In this document: piece by piece, positions 6,835-13,842 of the stretch | Layout of the letters: every line of letters starts with the position of its first letter | Numbering within the stretch: position 1 is the stretch's first letter | Assembly: GCA_005880175.1 (NCBI GenBank) | Contig: VBJR01000155.1 | Coordinates: forward strand, 1-16,392 | Length of the DNA: 16,392 nucleotides | DNA from: Chloroflexota bacterium | GTDB taxonomy: Bacteria; Chloroflexota; Dormibacteria; Dormibacterales; Dormibacteraceae | Reading direction: 5' to 3' | The notes under the pieces: model-generated | Database searches by the model: none | Told to the model about the DNA's origin: nothing | The model's input: only the letters and a program-made list of their open reading frames with translations | Made by a program: the position numbers and the translations under genes

Positions 6835-7454
6835 CTCGCGGCGCCCGCCCCGGCCGAGGGGTGCACCCCGGGCGCGTACCGGGCCCGGATGGCCGCGACC
6901 GCCGGCGCCGGCGTCAGCACCGTCACCTCGCCGGCCGGCCGCGGGCGGCGCCCGGCGTAGCCCGAGGGCGTCCACGCCAGCAGCTCGGGGCCCCGCACCA
7001 GCCAGGGGCGGCCGTCCACCTCGACGAACGCGCCCTCCGGCAGCGACCCCGCCGGCGCGGCGTACGTCCGCTTCCGCCGCCCCTCGCCGACCCGGGCCTC
7101 GTGGAGGGTGCGGTCCATCGCGTCGGCGCCTACAGGGTGGCCCGGGTGGGCGGCCAGAAAGGCGTCCTGGAACCGGCGGTAGTCGGCCCACCGGCACTCC
7201 GCGCATGGCCGGTGGCCGGCCGCCAGGGCGGTGGCCTCGTCCAGGAAGAACAGCGCGGTCCACCGGCCGGGCGGCATCACGTACCGCCACCGGCCCCGGA
7301 AGGACAGGGCGCACGCGATCCAGCGCCGCACCTGCCAGCGCCGCACGACGCGTTCGTCGTCCGAGTGGATGCAGCCGCGGTTGCCCATCAGGGTCCCCCG
7401 CGCCTCGGTGGCGATCAGGTCGCCGTACGGCGTCACCCGGTTCTGGCGGGGCAC
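6831..7454 (-). CDS. conserved protein with predicted Ada-like zinc site
   Basis: 207 residues, a conserved family without a name that I know. N-terminal half: TPYGDLIATEARGTLMGNRGCIH (C28, H30), RRWIACALSFRGR (C48), and LFFLDEATALAAGHRPCAECR (C84, C87). The last motif resembles the FF-x-EA-x-AG-RPC-x-x-C of the Ada N-terminal zinc domain. C28 plus C84/C87 are the likely metal ligands, with C48 or H30 as the fourth. The C-terminal half (GAFVEVDGRPWLVRG, LLAWTPSGY, VTVLTPAPAVAAIRARY) is conserved but of unknown fold. It is not an alkyltransferase: no PCHR active site is present. GTG 7454 is chosen because the family begins near QNRVTPYGD. There is no ribosome site; a CAGAAT box lies 9 nt upstream. 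It is translationally coupled to the GH30-like gene. Confidence 0.72.
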   Translation of the reverse strand: MPRQNRVTPYGDLIATEARGTLMGNRGCIHSDDERVVRRWQVRRWIACALSFRGRWRYVMPPGRWTALFFLDEATALAAGHRPCAECRWADYRRFQDAFLAAHPGHPVGADAMDRTLHEARVGEGRRKRTYAAPAGSLPEGAFVEVDGRPWLVRGPELLAWTPSGYAGRRPRPAGEVTVLTPAPAVAAIRARYAPGVHPSAGAGAAR

Positions 7455-7474
7455 GGTCAGGCGATTCTGCCACT

Positions 7475-7480
7475 TACCAT
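7475..7480 (+). promoter_or_regulatory. -10 box TACCAT of a probable leaderless promoter
   Basis: TACCAT fits TAnnnT and ends 6 nt before the ATG at 7487. No Shine-Dalgarno lies between. The whole divergent spacer to the minus-strand gene starting at 7454 is only 32 nt, so opposite promoters must overlap each other's 5' ends. No -35 is recognisable. Confidence 0.58.
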
Positions 7481-7486
7481 GCAGCG

Positions 7487-8299
7487 ATGACGCACCGCAC
7501 GGAGACCTTCGCGGGGTCGCGCGAGCCGATCGTCGTCCACGTCTGGGACACCGAGAGCCCGCGCCGCATCGCGCTCATCGCGCACGGCTACGCCGAGCAC
7601 TCGGGCCGCTACGCGCACGTGGCCGCCGCCCTCGTCTCCCGCGGCGCCACCGTCTGGAGCCCGGACCATCACGGGCACGGTCTCTCGGGCGGCGAGCGGG
7701 CGGTGATCGTGGACTTCGAGGAGGCCGTTGACGACCTCCACCACGTGGCGTCGATGGCCCGCGACGCCCATCCCAACCTCCCGGTCGTCCTGATCGGCCA
7801 CTCGATGGGCGGCCTGATCGCCGCCCGCTACGCGCAGCGGTACGGCGACGAGCTCGCCGGCCTGGTGCTGTCCGGGCCGCTGGTCGGCCGCCACGAGTTC
7901 GCGGAGGCCCTGCTCTCGCTGCCCGAGCTCCCCGAGATCGAGCTGGACCCCGGCACGCTGTCGCGCGACCCGGCCGTCGGCGAGGCGTACCTCGCCGACC
8001 CGCTCGTGTACAACGGCCCCTTCCGGCGCGCGATGCTGGAGGCGATGCGGTCGGGCCTGGCCGCCATCGAGGCCGGCCCCGGGTTCGGCGGCCTGCCCAC
8101 GCTCTACCTGCACGGAGGCGAGGACGCGCTGGTGCCGCTCGCGATCAGCCGTCCCGCCATCGAGCGGCTGGGCGGCGCCGACTTCACCGCGCGCGTCTAC
8201 GAGGACGCGAAGCACGAGATCTTCAACGAGACCAACCAGCGGGAGGTGCTGGACGACGTCTGCGCGTTCGCGGACCGCGTCACTCCTCGAGGCGGCTGA
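7487..8299 (+). CDS. alpha/beta hydrolase, monoacylglycerol lipase/lysophospholipase-like
   Basis: 270-residue serine hydrolase of the Hydrolase_4 type that probably cleaves monoacylglycerols or similar carboxyl esters in the cytoplasm. The oxyanion-hole motif AHGYAEHSGRY (about 32-42) and the PDHHGHGLSGG motif are typical of monoacylglycerol lipases. The nucleophile is Ser106 in GHSMGG. Asp213 in HGGEDALVP and His243 in DAKHEIFNE complete the triad. The cap region (about 135-200) is of normal length. There is no signal peptide. The ATG at 7487 has a TACCAT box 6 nt upstream and no ribosome site, suggesting a leaderless message. Its 3' end overlaps the convergent GNAT gene by 20 bp. Confidence 0.92.
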   Translation: MTHRTETFAGSREPIVVHVWDTESPRRIALIAHGYAEHSGRYAHVAAALVSRGATVWSPDHHGHGLSGGERAVIVDFEEAVDDLHHVASMARDAHPNLPVVLIGHSMGGLIAARYAQRYGDELAGLVLSGPLVGRHEFAEALLSLPELPEIELDPGTLSRDPAVGEAYLADPLVYNGPFRRAMLEAMRSGLAAIEAGPGFGGLPTLYLHGGEDALVPLAISRPAIERLGGADFTARVYEDAKHEIFNETNQREVLDDVCAFADRVTPRGG

Positions 8300-8846
8300 G
8301 CGCCGCCGGGTCCGTCCACACGTAGCGCAGCTTCCAGGGCGTGCCGGCCAGCCGCGTCGGGTCGCCGCCCGGCGGGTCCACCTGGTCCCGCTCGACGCAG
8401 CGGCCGTCGAGCGACTCGTAGAAGGCCTGGGCCGCGCTGTTCTGCTCCAGGACCCACAGGTAGAGGAGGGAGCCCGGTCTCGCCTGCGTCACCGCCGCGC
8501 CGGCCCGGACCATCAGCCGGGCGCCGATCCCCTGCCGCTTCCGCTCGAACGTGACGTGCAGGTTGTCCAGCAGCGCGCCCCACGTCGGGTGGTCGTCGAA
8601 CACGACGTGGACGAAGCCGATCACCCGCCCCGCGCTCTCGGCGACGATCGTGCGGGCGTCGTCGCCAGCGGCCGCCAGGCGGGCGGTCCACACGCGCCGG
8701 CGATCGCTCACGACGTCCCCATCGAGGTAGGCGTCGGCGAACGCGCCGCGGTAGTGGCGGCGCCAGCTGTCGGCGTGCAGGGCGGCGACGGCGTCCGCGT
8801 CGGCGGCCGTGGCCGCCCGGTAGGCGACCGGGTCCTGTGCTCGCAC
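8280..8846 (-). CDS. GNAT-family N-acetyltransferase
   Basis: 188 residues with the acetyl-CoA-binding GNAT fold. N-terminus VAYRAATAADADAVAALHADSWRR (about 7-30) is the usual first strand and helix. Then come the central strands AGRVIGFVHVVF and ALLDNLHVTF, the pyrophosphate loop RKRQGIGARLM (about 102-112, motif A), and motif B LWVLEQNSAAQAFYESLDG (about 130-148). The acceptor substrate is unknown; a small amine, amino-acid derivative or protein N-terminus are all possible. GTG 8846 is the best start. Further upstream the frame is open but unlike the family, and a CATCCT box lies 7 nt before the GTG with no ribosome site, as in other probable leaderless genes here. It overlaps the hydrolase gene tail to tail by 20 bp. 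Confidence 0.88.
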   Translation of the reverse strand: MRAQDPVAYRAATAADADAVAALHADSWRRHYRGAFADAYLDGDVVSDRRRVWTARLAAAGDDARTIVAESAGRVIGFVHVVFDDHPTWGALLDNLHVTFERKRQGIGARLMVRAGAAVTQARPGSLLYLWVLEQNSAAQAFYESLDGRCVERDQVDPPGGDPTRLAGTPWKLRYVWTDPAALSRLEE

Positions 8847-8880
8847 GTCGCACAGGATGCGGCCCGCGCGACCGAACAGG

Positions 8881-8886
8881 TATTCT
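8881..8886 (+). promoter_or_regulatory. -10 box TATTCT for the coiled-coil/DinB operon
   Basis: TATTCT is an AT-rich TAnnnT box in a GC-rich spacer between divergent genes (minus-strand start 8846, plus-strand start 8938). Transcription from about 8893 would give a leader of roughly 45 nt containing the AAGGAG ribosome site at 8926-8931. No -35 is obvious. Confidence 0.5.
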
Positions 8887-8937
8887 GTTCGCCGCCCCTG
8901 GCGGGCCACCCGACGCAGCACTACGAAGGAGAACCAG

Positions 8938-9162
8938 ATGGCTGACACCAAGGCGCTCGAGGAGCTGAACCGCGAGGTCGTGAAGCTGGTGGACGAGCTC
9001 AGCGGCATGCAGGCGAAGCAGGAGCGGCTGCGCGACCTGCTCCGGCAGCGCGGCGAGCTGGAGCAGCAGCTCGTGGGCATCGCCCCCGACGCCGGCGGCC
9101 GACCCGGCCCCCGGCGCCGGATGAACGGGGCCGAGCCCACCGCCGCGCCCGCGGCCGGCTGA
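8938..9162 (+). CDS. small coiled-coil protein of unknown function
   Basis: 74 residues, cytoplasmic. Residues about 5-50 are rich in Leu, Glu, Lys, Arg and Gln with heptad-like spacing (LEELNREVVKLVDEL ... LRDLLRQRGELEQQL), so a single amphipathic helix or coiled coil is expected. The last 25 residues are Pro/Gly/Ala-rich and probably disordered. There are no cysteines or metal motifs. The start is well fixed by an AAGGAG ribosome site 6 nt upstream. It lies 9 nt before the DinB-like gene, so the two should be co-transcribed. I recognise no family. Despite its size it is credible because of the ribosome site, the promoter box and the operon position. Confidence 0.7.
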   Translation: MADTKALEELNREVVKLVDELSGMQAKQERLRDLLRQRGELEQQLVGIAPDAGGRPGPRRRMNGAEPTAAPAAG

Positions 9163-9171
9163 GGCAGCGCC

Positions 9172-10182
9172 ATGCACCCGGTCCTCGCGCTCTACGAGCG
9201 CAACGCCTGGGCGACCGGCCAGGTGCTGCGCACCTGCGCCGCCCTCGACCCGGCCGTGCTGGAGCGTGAGGTCCCCGGGACGTTCGGGCCGATCGCGACC
9301 ACGCTCCACCACGTCGTCCGCGGCGAGCAGGGCTACCTCAAACGGCTGACGGGCGACGACCCCAGCGACTGGGTGCAGCGCGACCAGCTGGGGGGTCTGG
9401 ACCGGCTCGCGGTCCTGGCCGAGGAGAGCACGGAGCGCCTCCGCGCCGTCCTGGCCGCCGGCCCCGACCCCCGGCGACTGGCCTGGGGGGTCCATGAAGG
9501 CCGGCGCGTCGGCGTCACCGACTGGGTCGTCCTGGTCGAGTACGTGCAGCACGGCGACGACCACCGGGCCCAGATCGGCACCGCCCTCGGCGCGGCCGGC
9601 ATCGAGCCGCCGAACCTGTCCACCCTGGCCTTCGTCGAGTCCGGCCCCACTCCGCCGGCAGGGGTGGTGGCCGGCCCGTGGGCCGACGCCGTCCTGGAAC
9701 GGTTCCTCGGCCACTCCGGCTGGGCCACCGAGGCCCTCCTGGAGCGGAGCCTGGAGCTGGGCGAGGAGGCGCTGGCGGCGACCACGCCGGGCACGTACGG
9801 CACGCTCCACGAGACGCTGACGCACCTGGTCGACGCCGACGCCGACTACCTGGCCCGGCTGACCGGCACCGGTGACGAGCCGCTGGAGGGCGCGGCGCCG
9901 CCGGACGTGCTGCGCCGCCGGGCCGAGCGGTCCCGCGACGGCTGGCGCGCCTACCTGGCCAGCGGCCCCGACCCCGAGCGGGAGACGGCGCCGCGCGGCG
10001 GCCGTCCGGGCGCACGGGCCTGGATGCTCGTGGTCCAGGCCGTGCACCACGCCAACGAGCACCGCGCGCACGCCTGCAGCATCCTGGGCGCGCACCGGCT
10101 GGCGCACCCCGACCTGGACGGCTGGGGCTACGGCTGGGCGGATGGCGCGCTGCCGGACGGAGGCCCCGCCGACCCGGCGTAG
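9172..10182 (+). CDS. tandem DinB-like (DfsB/YfiT superfamily) protein
   Basis: 336 residues made of two DinB-like four-helix metal-binding units. Unit 1 (about 1-150): GTFGPIATTLHHVVRGEQGYLKRLTG with H47, then HGDDHRAQIGTALG with H127 and H131. Unit 2 (about 168-318): GTYGTLHETLTHLVDADADYLARLTG with H218, then HHANEHRAHACSILG with H293 and H297. Both keep a complete three-His set, so both could bind a metal. DinB-fold proteins are often thiol-dependent transferases (bacillithiol, mycothiol) or stress-linked proteins; a specific role cannot be read here. Family members are usually about 150-180 residues, so this is a duplication and fusion. A GAGG ribosome site overlaps the previous stop region, 7 nt before the ATG. 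Confidence 0.85.
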   Translation: MHPVLALYERNAWATGQVLRTCAALDPAVLEREVPGTFGPIATTLHHVVRGEQGYLKRLTGDDPSDWVQRDQLGGLDRLAVLAEESTERLRAVLAAGPDPRRLAWGVHEGRRVGVTDWVVLVEYVQHGDDHRAQIGTALGAAGIEPPNLSTLAFVESGPTPPAGVVAGPWADAVLERFLGHSGWATEALLERSLELGEEALAATTPGTYGTLHETLTHLVDADADYLARLTGTGDEPLEGAAPPDVLRRRAERSRDGWRAYLASGPDPERETAPRGGRPGARAWMLVVQAVHHANEHRAHACSILGAHRLAHPDLDGWGYGWADGALPDGGPADPA

Positions 10183-10265
10183 CGGCGGTCGGGCGTCCAA
10201 GGATTCGTCGAAGCGGCGCCCGGCCGGCCCCGCGGAGCGGTGGCCGCTCGCGGATCAATGGCGGC

Positions 10266-10943
10266 ATGACGATCCGGGAGCGCGCGGAGGCGGACGCCGG
10301 CGGAGCGTCTGCACCGGCATTCACCCGGTACGGCGTCGTGCTGCTGCTCCTCACGGCCGCCTTCACGTTCGCGGTGATCGCCCCGACCGGCACCTGGGGC
10401 CGGCTGGTCAGCGCGCTGCTGCTGGGCGGCGCCGTCCTCGCCGCGCTCTCCCGGGCGGGCGCCAACCGCGCCCTGTTCGGCCTCGGCCTGGCCGGGGTCG
10501 CCATCGCGGTGGGGACGGCGGCGGGCGCGGCGTCCGGCGGGAGGCCGTTCGGCGGCATGGCCGACCTGGCCATCGCCGGCCTCATCGCCCTCGTCCCCGT
10601 CGCGATCGTGCTGCAGTACCGCCGCCACCTGGAGATCACGATCGAGTCGGTCACGGCCGCGCTCTGCATCTACGTCGTGCTGGGGATGTTCTTCGCGAGC
10701 CTCGCGTCCGCCGTGTCGGGCCTCAGCGGCAGCGCCTACTTCGCCGGCCATCCCGCCGCCAACAGCTCCGATTACACGTACTTCAGCTTCGTCACGCTGG
10801 CCACCGTGGGCTACGGCGACTACGTCCCGGCGCTGGGCGTGGGCCGGGCGCTCGCGGTCCTCGAGGGCCTGTCGGGCCAGCTCTACCTGGTCACCGTCGT
10901 CGCCCTGGTCGTCGGGCAGGTCCGGCCCCGCGCCGGCCGCTGA
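10266..10943 (+). CDS. potassium channel-like protein (Ion_trans_2 pore)
   Basis: 225 residues. The selectivity filter TVGYGD (T180-D185) lies in a pore loop, YTYFSFVTLATVGYGDYVP, flanked by the two pore helices (about 128-150 and 195-217). Upstream are four more hydrophobic segments (about 22-40, 46-62, 69-88 and 98-117), giving a 6-TM plan in a compact protein. The fourth segment has no regular Arg/Lys ladder, so voltage sensing is unlikely. There is no cytoplasmic RCK/TrkA-N domain and the chain ends 15 residues after the last helix. It is predicted to be a K+-selective channel in the cytoplasmic membrane. The ATG at 10266 has no ribosome site; an ATCAAT box ends 6 nt upstream. It is convergent with the LuxR gene, 11 nt away. 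Confidence 0.85.
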   Translation: MTIRERAEADAGGASAPAFTRYGVVLLLLTAAFTFAVIAPTGTWGRLVSALLLGGAVLAALSRAGANRALFGLGLAGVAIAVGTAAGAASGGRPFGGMADLAIAGLIALVPVAIVLQYRRHLEITIESVTAALCIYVVLGMFFASLASAVSGLSGSAYFAGHPAANSSDYTYFSFVTLATVGYGDYVPALGVGRALAVLEGLSGQLYLVTVVALVVGQVRPRAGR

Positions 10944-10954
10944 GCCCGCGCCGC

Positions 10955-13102
10955 CTATGCCGGCGCCGGCATCCCCGGCTCCTGGATCAGCCCCAGGGCG
11001 ACCGCGCGCTCGACCGCCTCGCTCCGGGACGAGACGTCGAGCTTGCGGTACGTCGCCAGCGCCTGGCTCTTCACCGTGCACTGGGAGACGTGCAGCCGCT
11101 CGCCGATCTCCCGGTACGAGAGGTGCGTCGGCAGGAACCGCAGCACGCGCAGCTCGGCCCGGGAGAGCGGGGCGGCCGCGACGATGCCGGCCAGGGGGAA
11201 CGCCTCGGCCCGCAGCAGCGTCTCCTGGAGCCGCCGGCCGAGCGCGCCGGCGTCGGTCATGCCCGCCAGCACCCGGCCGCCGTCCCGGAGGAGGGTCCGC
11301 GACGCCGTGACGTCGCCGACCAGCAGGCCGGCGCGGGCGAGCAGGATGCGCGCGTCCACCGCCAGCCACGGCGGCACGTTGGCCCGCGCCTCCAGCAGGC
11401 GGAGGCACCGACGAGCGTCGCGGGCGGCGTCGGCGGGCTGCCCGAGCCGGGCCAGGACCAGCGCCGACACGGCGCAGACCTCGATGTCGCCCACGTCGTC
11501 CACCAGCCCCTCGCGCTCGGCGGCCGCCCGCGCCCGCGCGATCAGCTCGGCGGCCTCGTCCCAGTCGTCGGACTCGGCGGCGATCGTGGCCAGCTGGGCC
11601 AGCGCCCGGACCCGGAACGAGGGCGCCGGCGCGGTGACGGCGCGCCGCTCGGCCGCCGCCACGCCCGCCGCCGCGCCCGCCAGGTCCCCGCTGAGGCGCA
11701 GGGCGACGCCGCCGAGCAGGTCGCACAGGGACCGCCAGACCCCGACGGCGTGGTCGCCGGCCTGCCCGAGCGCGGCGTCCGCGGCCATCCGGGTCAGGCC
11801 GTCCACCCCCGTCGCGGCCCGCAGGATCGCGACGGCGGCCGCGACGGTCGCCGGGCCGCCCGGCAGCGGGCCGGGCCAGGCGACGCCCTCGGCGGCGGCC
11901 GACCAGCGCCGGGCGCCCGCGAGGTCGCCGCGCTCCAGCCGGCACCAGGCCGCGGCCAGCGCCAGCGTGGGCTGCGTGGCGATCTCGTCCTCGCGGAACT
12001 CCGCCAGCCAGCCGTCCATCGTGGCGATCTGGCCGCGGCACAGCAGCGGGGCCACGCCTGCCCAGACCAGGTCGCCGGCCCGGCCGCCGTCGCCGGCCGC
12101 GCGGGCGTGGGCGATCGCGGCGCGCGGGTCGCCCTCGGTCTCGTGCCAGGCGCTGGCCCGGCGGTGGAGCTCGGCCGCCAGCTCCGCGCCGTGGGTCCGC
12201 AGCTCGGCCCGGAGCGCCTCGCGCAGCAGCGGGTGGCAGCGGTACCAGCCGCGGGCGCGGTCCACCGGCCGCACGAACTGGTCGAGGCGCGCGATCTCGC
12301 GCAGCGCCGCGGTGGAGCCGGCGCAGCCCAGCACGGCGTCGCAGAGCGGGCCGGACAGACGGTCGAGGATGGACGACCAGACCAGCAGCCGGGCGCGGTC
12401 GTCGCCCAGCGGCGCCAGCACCTCGTCGCGCAGGTAGTCGGCGACCAGCCTGTCGTGGCCGCCGAACGCCGCCGCGCCGTCCGGGCGGTGCTCGCGCAGG
12501 CGGATGCGGGCCATGCGCAGCCCGGCGACCCAGCCCTCCGTCCGCCGGAGCAGGAGCAGGAGCTCGTCGGGGCGGAGCGCCTGCTCGCCGCCGATCAGCT
12601 CCGCCGCCTCCTCCCGCGACATGGCGAGCTGCTCCGGGCCGAGGCGGAGGAGGTCGCCCTGCACCGACCAGCGGGCCAGCGGCAGGGCCGGCTCGCCGCG
12701 GCTGGCGATCGCGAGCTGGCAGGCGGGGGGGAGGTTGTCCGCCAGCGTCGCCAGCAGCGCCAGGCAGGCGGGCGACCGCAGCACCTGCGCGCCGTCGATC
12801 ACGAGCACGAACGGCCGCTCCGGCGACAGCGACCCCGCGGCCAGGGTGCGTTCGACGTCGCCGGCGAGCACCGCCGGATCGTCGTCGGCGGGGTCCAGCG
12901 AGACCCATATGAACGGCCGCGGGTCGCGCTCGGCCCACTGCGCGAGCAGCGTGCTCTTCCCCGAGCCCGCGCCGGCCGCCAGCAGCACCACGCGGACGTC
13001 GCGGGCGGCCAGCAGGCGCTCGACGAGCCCGGCGCGGACGACGTGGTCGTGCCGTCGGCCGGGCCGGGTCGTCCTGGCCCGGGCCGGAGCCGCGCCGCTC
13101 AC
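10955..13102 (-). CDS. MalT-like LuxR-family (LAL, STAND ATPase) transcriptional regulator
   Basis: 715 residues. N-terminal P-loop ATPase: Walker A LLAAGAGSGKSTLL (G44-T51) in the MalT-like A-G-x-G-x-GKS/T form, Walker B FVLVIDG with Asp103, and the STAND-type GWVAGLRMA and LVADYLRDEVL motifs. The central part (about 330-630) is Ala/Leu/Arg-rich and looks like TPR-type helical repeats, the usual sensor. The C-terminal LuxR helix-turn-helix is at about 645-704 (LSRAELRVLRFLPTHLSYREIGERL, HVSQCTVKSQALATYRKL). LAL regulators are usually 850-950 residues, so the sensor is short. The start is GTG 13102, overlapping the stop of the upstream B12-binding gene as GTGA; an open extension further upstream is not family-like. 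This implies coupled synthesis with the B12 protein, a likely regulatory partner. Confidence 0.9.
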   Translation of the reverse strand: MSGAAPARARTTRPGRRHDHVVRAGLVERLLAARDVRVVLLAAGAGSGKSTLLAQWAERDPRPFIWVSLDPADDDPAVLAGDVERTLAAGSLSPERPFVLVIDGAQVLRSPACLALLATLADNLPPACQLAIASRGEPALPLARWSVQGDLLRLGPEQLAMSREEAAELIGGEQALRPDELLLLLRRTEGWVAGLRMARIRLREHRPDGAAAFGGHDRLVADYLRDEVLAPLGDDRARLLVWSSILDRLSGPLCDAVLGCAGSTAALREIARLDQFVRPVDRARGWYRCHPLLREALRAELRTHGAELAAELHRRASAWHETEGDPRAAIAHARAAGDGGRAGDLVWAGVAPLLCRGQIATMDGWLAEFREDEIATQPTLALAAAWCRLERGDLAGARRWSAAAEGVAWPGPLPGGPATVAAAVAILRAATGVDGLTRMAADAALGQAGDHAVGVWRSLCDLLGGVALRLSGDLAGAAAGVAAAERRAVTAPAPSFRVRALAQLATIAAESDDWDEAAELIARARAAAEREGLVDDVGDIEVCAVSALVLARLGQPADAARDARRCLRLLEARANVPPWLAVDARILLARAGLLVGDVTASRTLLRDGGRVLAGMTDAGALGRRLQETLLRAEAFPLAGIVAAAPLSRAELRVLRFLPTHLSYREIGERLHVSQCTVKSQALATYRKLDVSSRSEAVERAVALGLIQEPGMPAPA
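10957..10972. terminator. 16-bp perfect palindrome at a convergent gene junction
   Basis: ATGCCGGCGCCGGCAT reads the same on both strands. It begins at the last base of the LuxR-gene stop codon and covers its final codons, 14 nt past the stop of the convergent channel gene. It could act as a short hairpin ending both transcripts. No U-tract follows on either strand, and GC palindromes arise easily in this base composition. Confidence 0.3.
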
Positions 13103-13773
13103 CGCCCGGCCAGCCGGCGGGCCATCACGACGCCGATCCGCACGTCCGTACCCAGCCCGTCCGCGCCCAGGCTCCCGTGCAGGTCGGGCCGGCGACCGAA
13201 CGCGGCGCCGCCGACCAGCACCGGGATCCGGACCGCCCGCACGGCGCCGATCAGGCGCTCGACCTGGGGCAGCGGCGGCAGCACGGCCGCCGACAGGCAG
13301 AACAGCTGGGGCCGGCGGTCCCGGACCACGTCGGCCAGGTCGGCCAGCGCCCGCGCCGCGCCCACCTGGACGGTGCTCCACCCGTCGTCCTGGAGCGCGA
13401 GCGTCAGCATCGTCATGCCCAGGTCGTGCGGGTCGTCGTGGGGGACGGCGATCACGCAGGAGGACCCGCGCCGGACGGGCTTGGGCGCCGGCGTCGGCTC
13501 CAGCAGCGCCACGATGCGCCGGATCGCCGCGGCGATCCGGACCTCGTCGGCCGAGGTGGCGTGGCCGCTGTACCAGAGGTTGCCCACCTGGGCCTGGGCC
13601 GGGTGGAGCAGGTCGGCGAACACGGACATCCGGGAGCGGCCGGCCGCGACCAGGCCCATCACCAGCCCGTCCGCGGCCTCCTCGTCGCCCTCCAGCAGGG
13701 CGCAGACGAGCCCGCGCACCGGCAGCCGTGCCGCGCTTCCGACCCGCCCCGTCGCTACCGCCGTCGTCGTCAT
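13099..13773 (-). CDS. stand-alone cobalamin (B12)-binding regulatory protein
   Basis: 224 residues, two domains. A helical cap (about 18-93, B12-binding_2/methionine-synthase-cap type, ALLEGDEEAADGLVMGLVAAG ... LLHPAQAQVGNLWYSG) is followed by a Rossmann-like B12-binding domain (about 104-215). The lower-ligand motif is DPHDLG: D114, His116, G119 (DxHxxG), with LSAA and LVGGAAF as later loop motifs. The cap has Wx9E (W67, E77) as in CarH/LitR photoreceptors, but the next residue is Val78 instead of His. No MerR-type DNA-binding domain is present. ATG 13773 is set by a GAGGAGGT ribosome site 5 nt upstream. The gene is coupled by GTGA overlap to the LAL regulator. A corrinoid protein of a methyltransferase is an alternative, but no methyltransferase is nearby. 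Confidence 0.85.
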   Translation of the reverse strand: MTTTAVATGRVGSAARLPVRGLVCALLEGDEEAADGLVMGLVAAGRSRMSVFADLLHPAQAQVGNLWYSGHATSADEVRIAAAIRRIVALLEPTPAPKPVRRGSSCVIAVPHDDPHDLGMTMLTLALQDDGWSTVQVGAARALADLADVVRDRRPQLFCLSAAVLPPLPQVERLIGAVRAVRIPVLVGGAAFGRRPDLHGSLGADGLGTDVRIGVVMARRLAGR

Positions 13774-13805
13774 GCCGCACCTCCTCGTGAGACTCGACGA
13801 TGCGG

Positions 13806-13811
13806 AGGCTA
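13806..13811 (-). promoter_or_regulatory. possible -10 box TAGCCT of the B12/LuxR operon
   Basis: On the minus strand TAGCCT fits TAnnnT. A start near 13799 would give a leader of about 26 nt carrying the GAGGAGGT ribosome site. No -35 consensus is present, which would fit a promoter that needs an activator. The direct repeats at 13843-13871 would then lie at about -44 to -72. Confidence 0.4.
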
Positions 13812-13842
13812 GGGCCAGGGGCGCCCCCGCCGAAGCCGGATT

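Noticed and set aside
5398..7473. GH30-like gene extended to 691 codons
   Set aside because: The first 213 codons run out of frame through the Ada-like gene and are Arg/Pro-rich. The ATG at 6834 with ATGA overlap fits the family start.
7479..7490. ATG CAG CGA TGA mini-ORF overlapping the hydrolase start
   Set aside because: It begins inside the -10 box TACCAT, upstream of the expected transcription start, so it would not be in the mRNA.
8280..8299. 20-bp tail-to-tail overlap of hydrolase and GNAT genes as a regulatory antisense device
   Set aside because: Short convergent overlaps are common in compact genomes; nothing in the sequence suggests a specific role.
10128..12938. Minus-strand open frame of 936 codons overlapping the LuxR gene
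   Set aside because: Frame-shifted reading of the LuxR and channel region; Arg/Gly/Pro low complexity, no domains.
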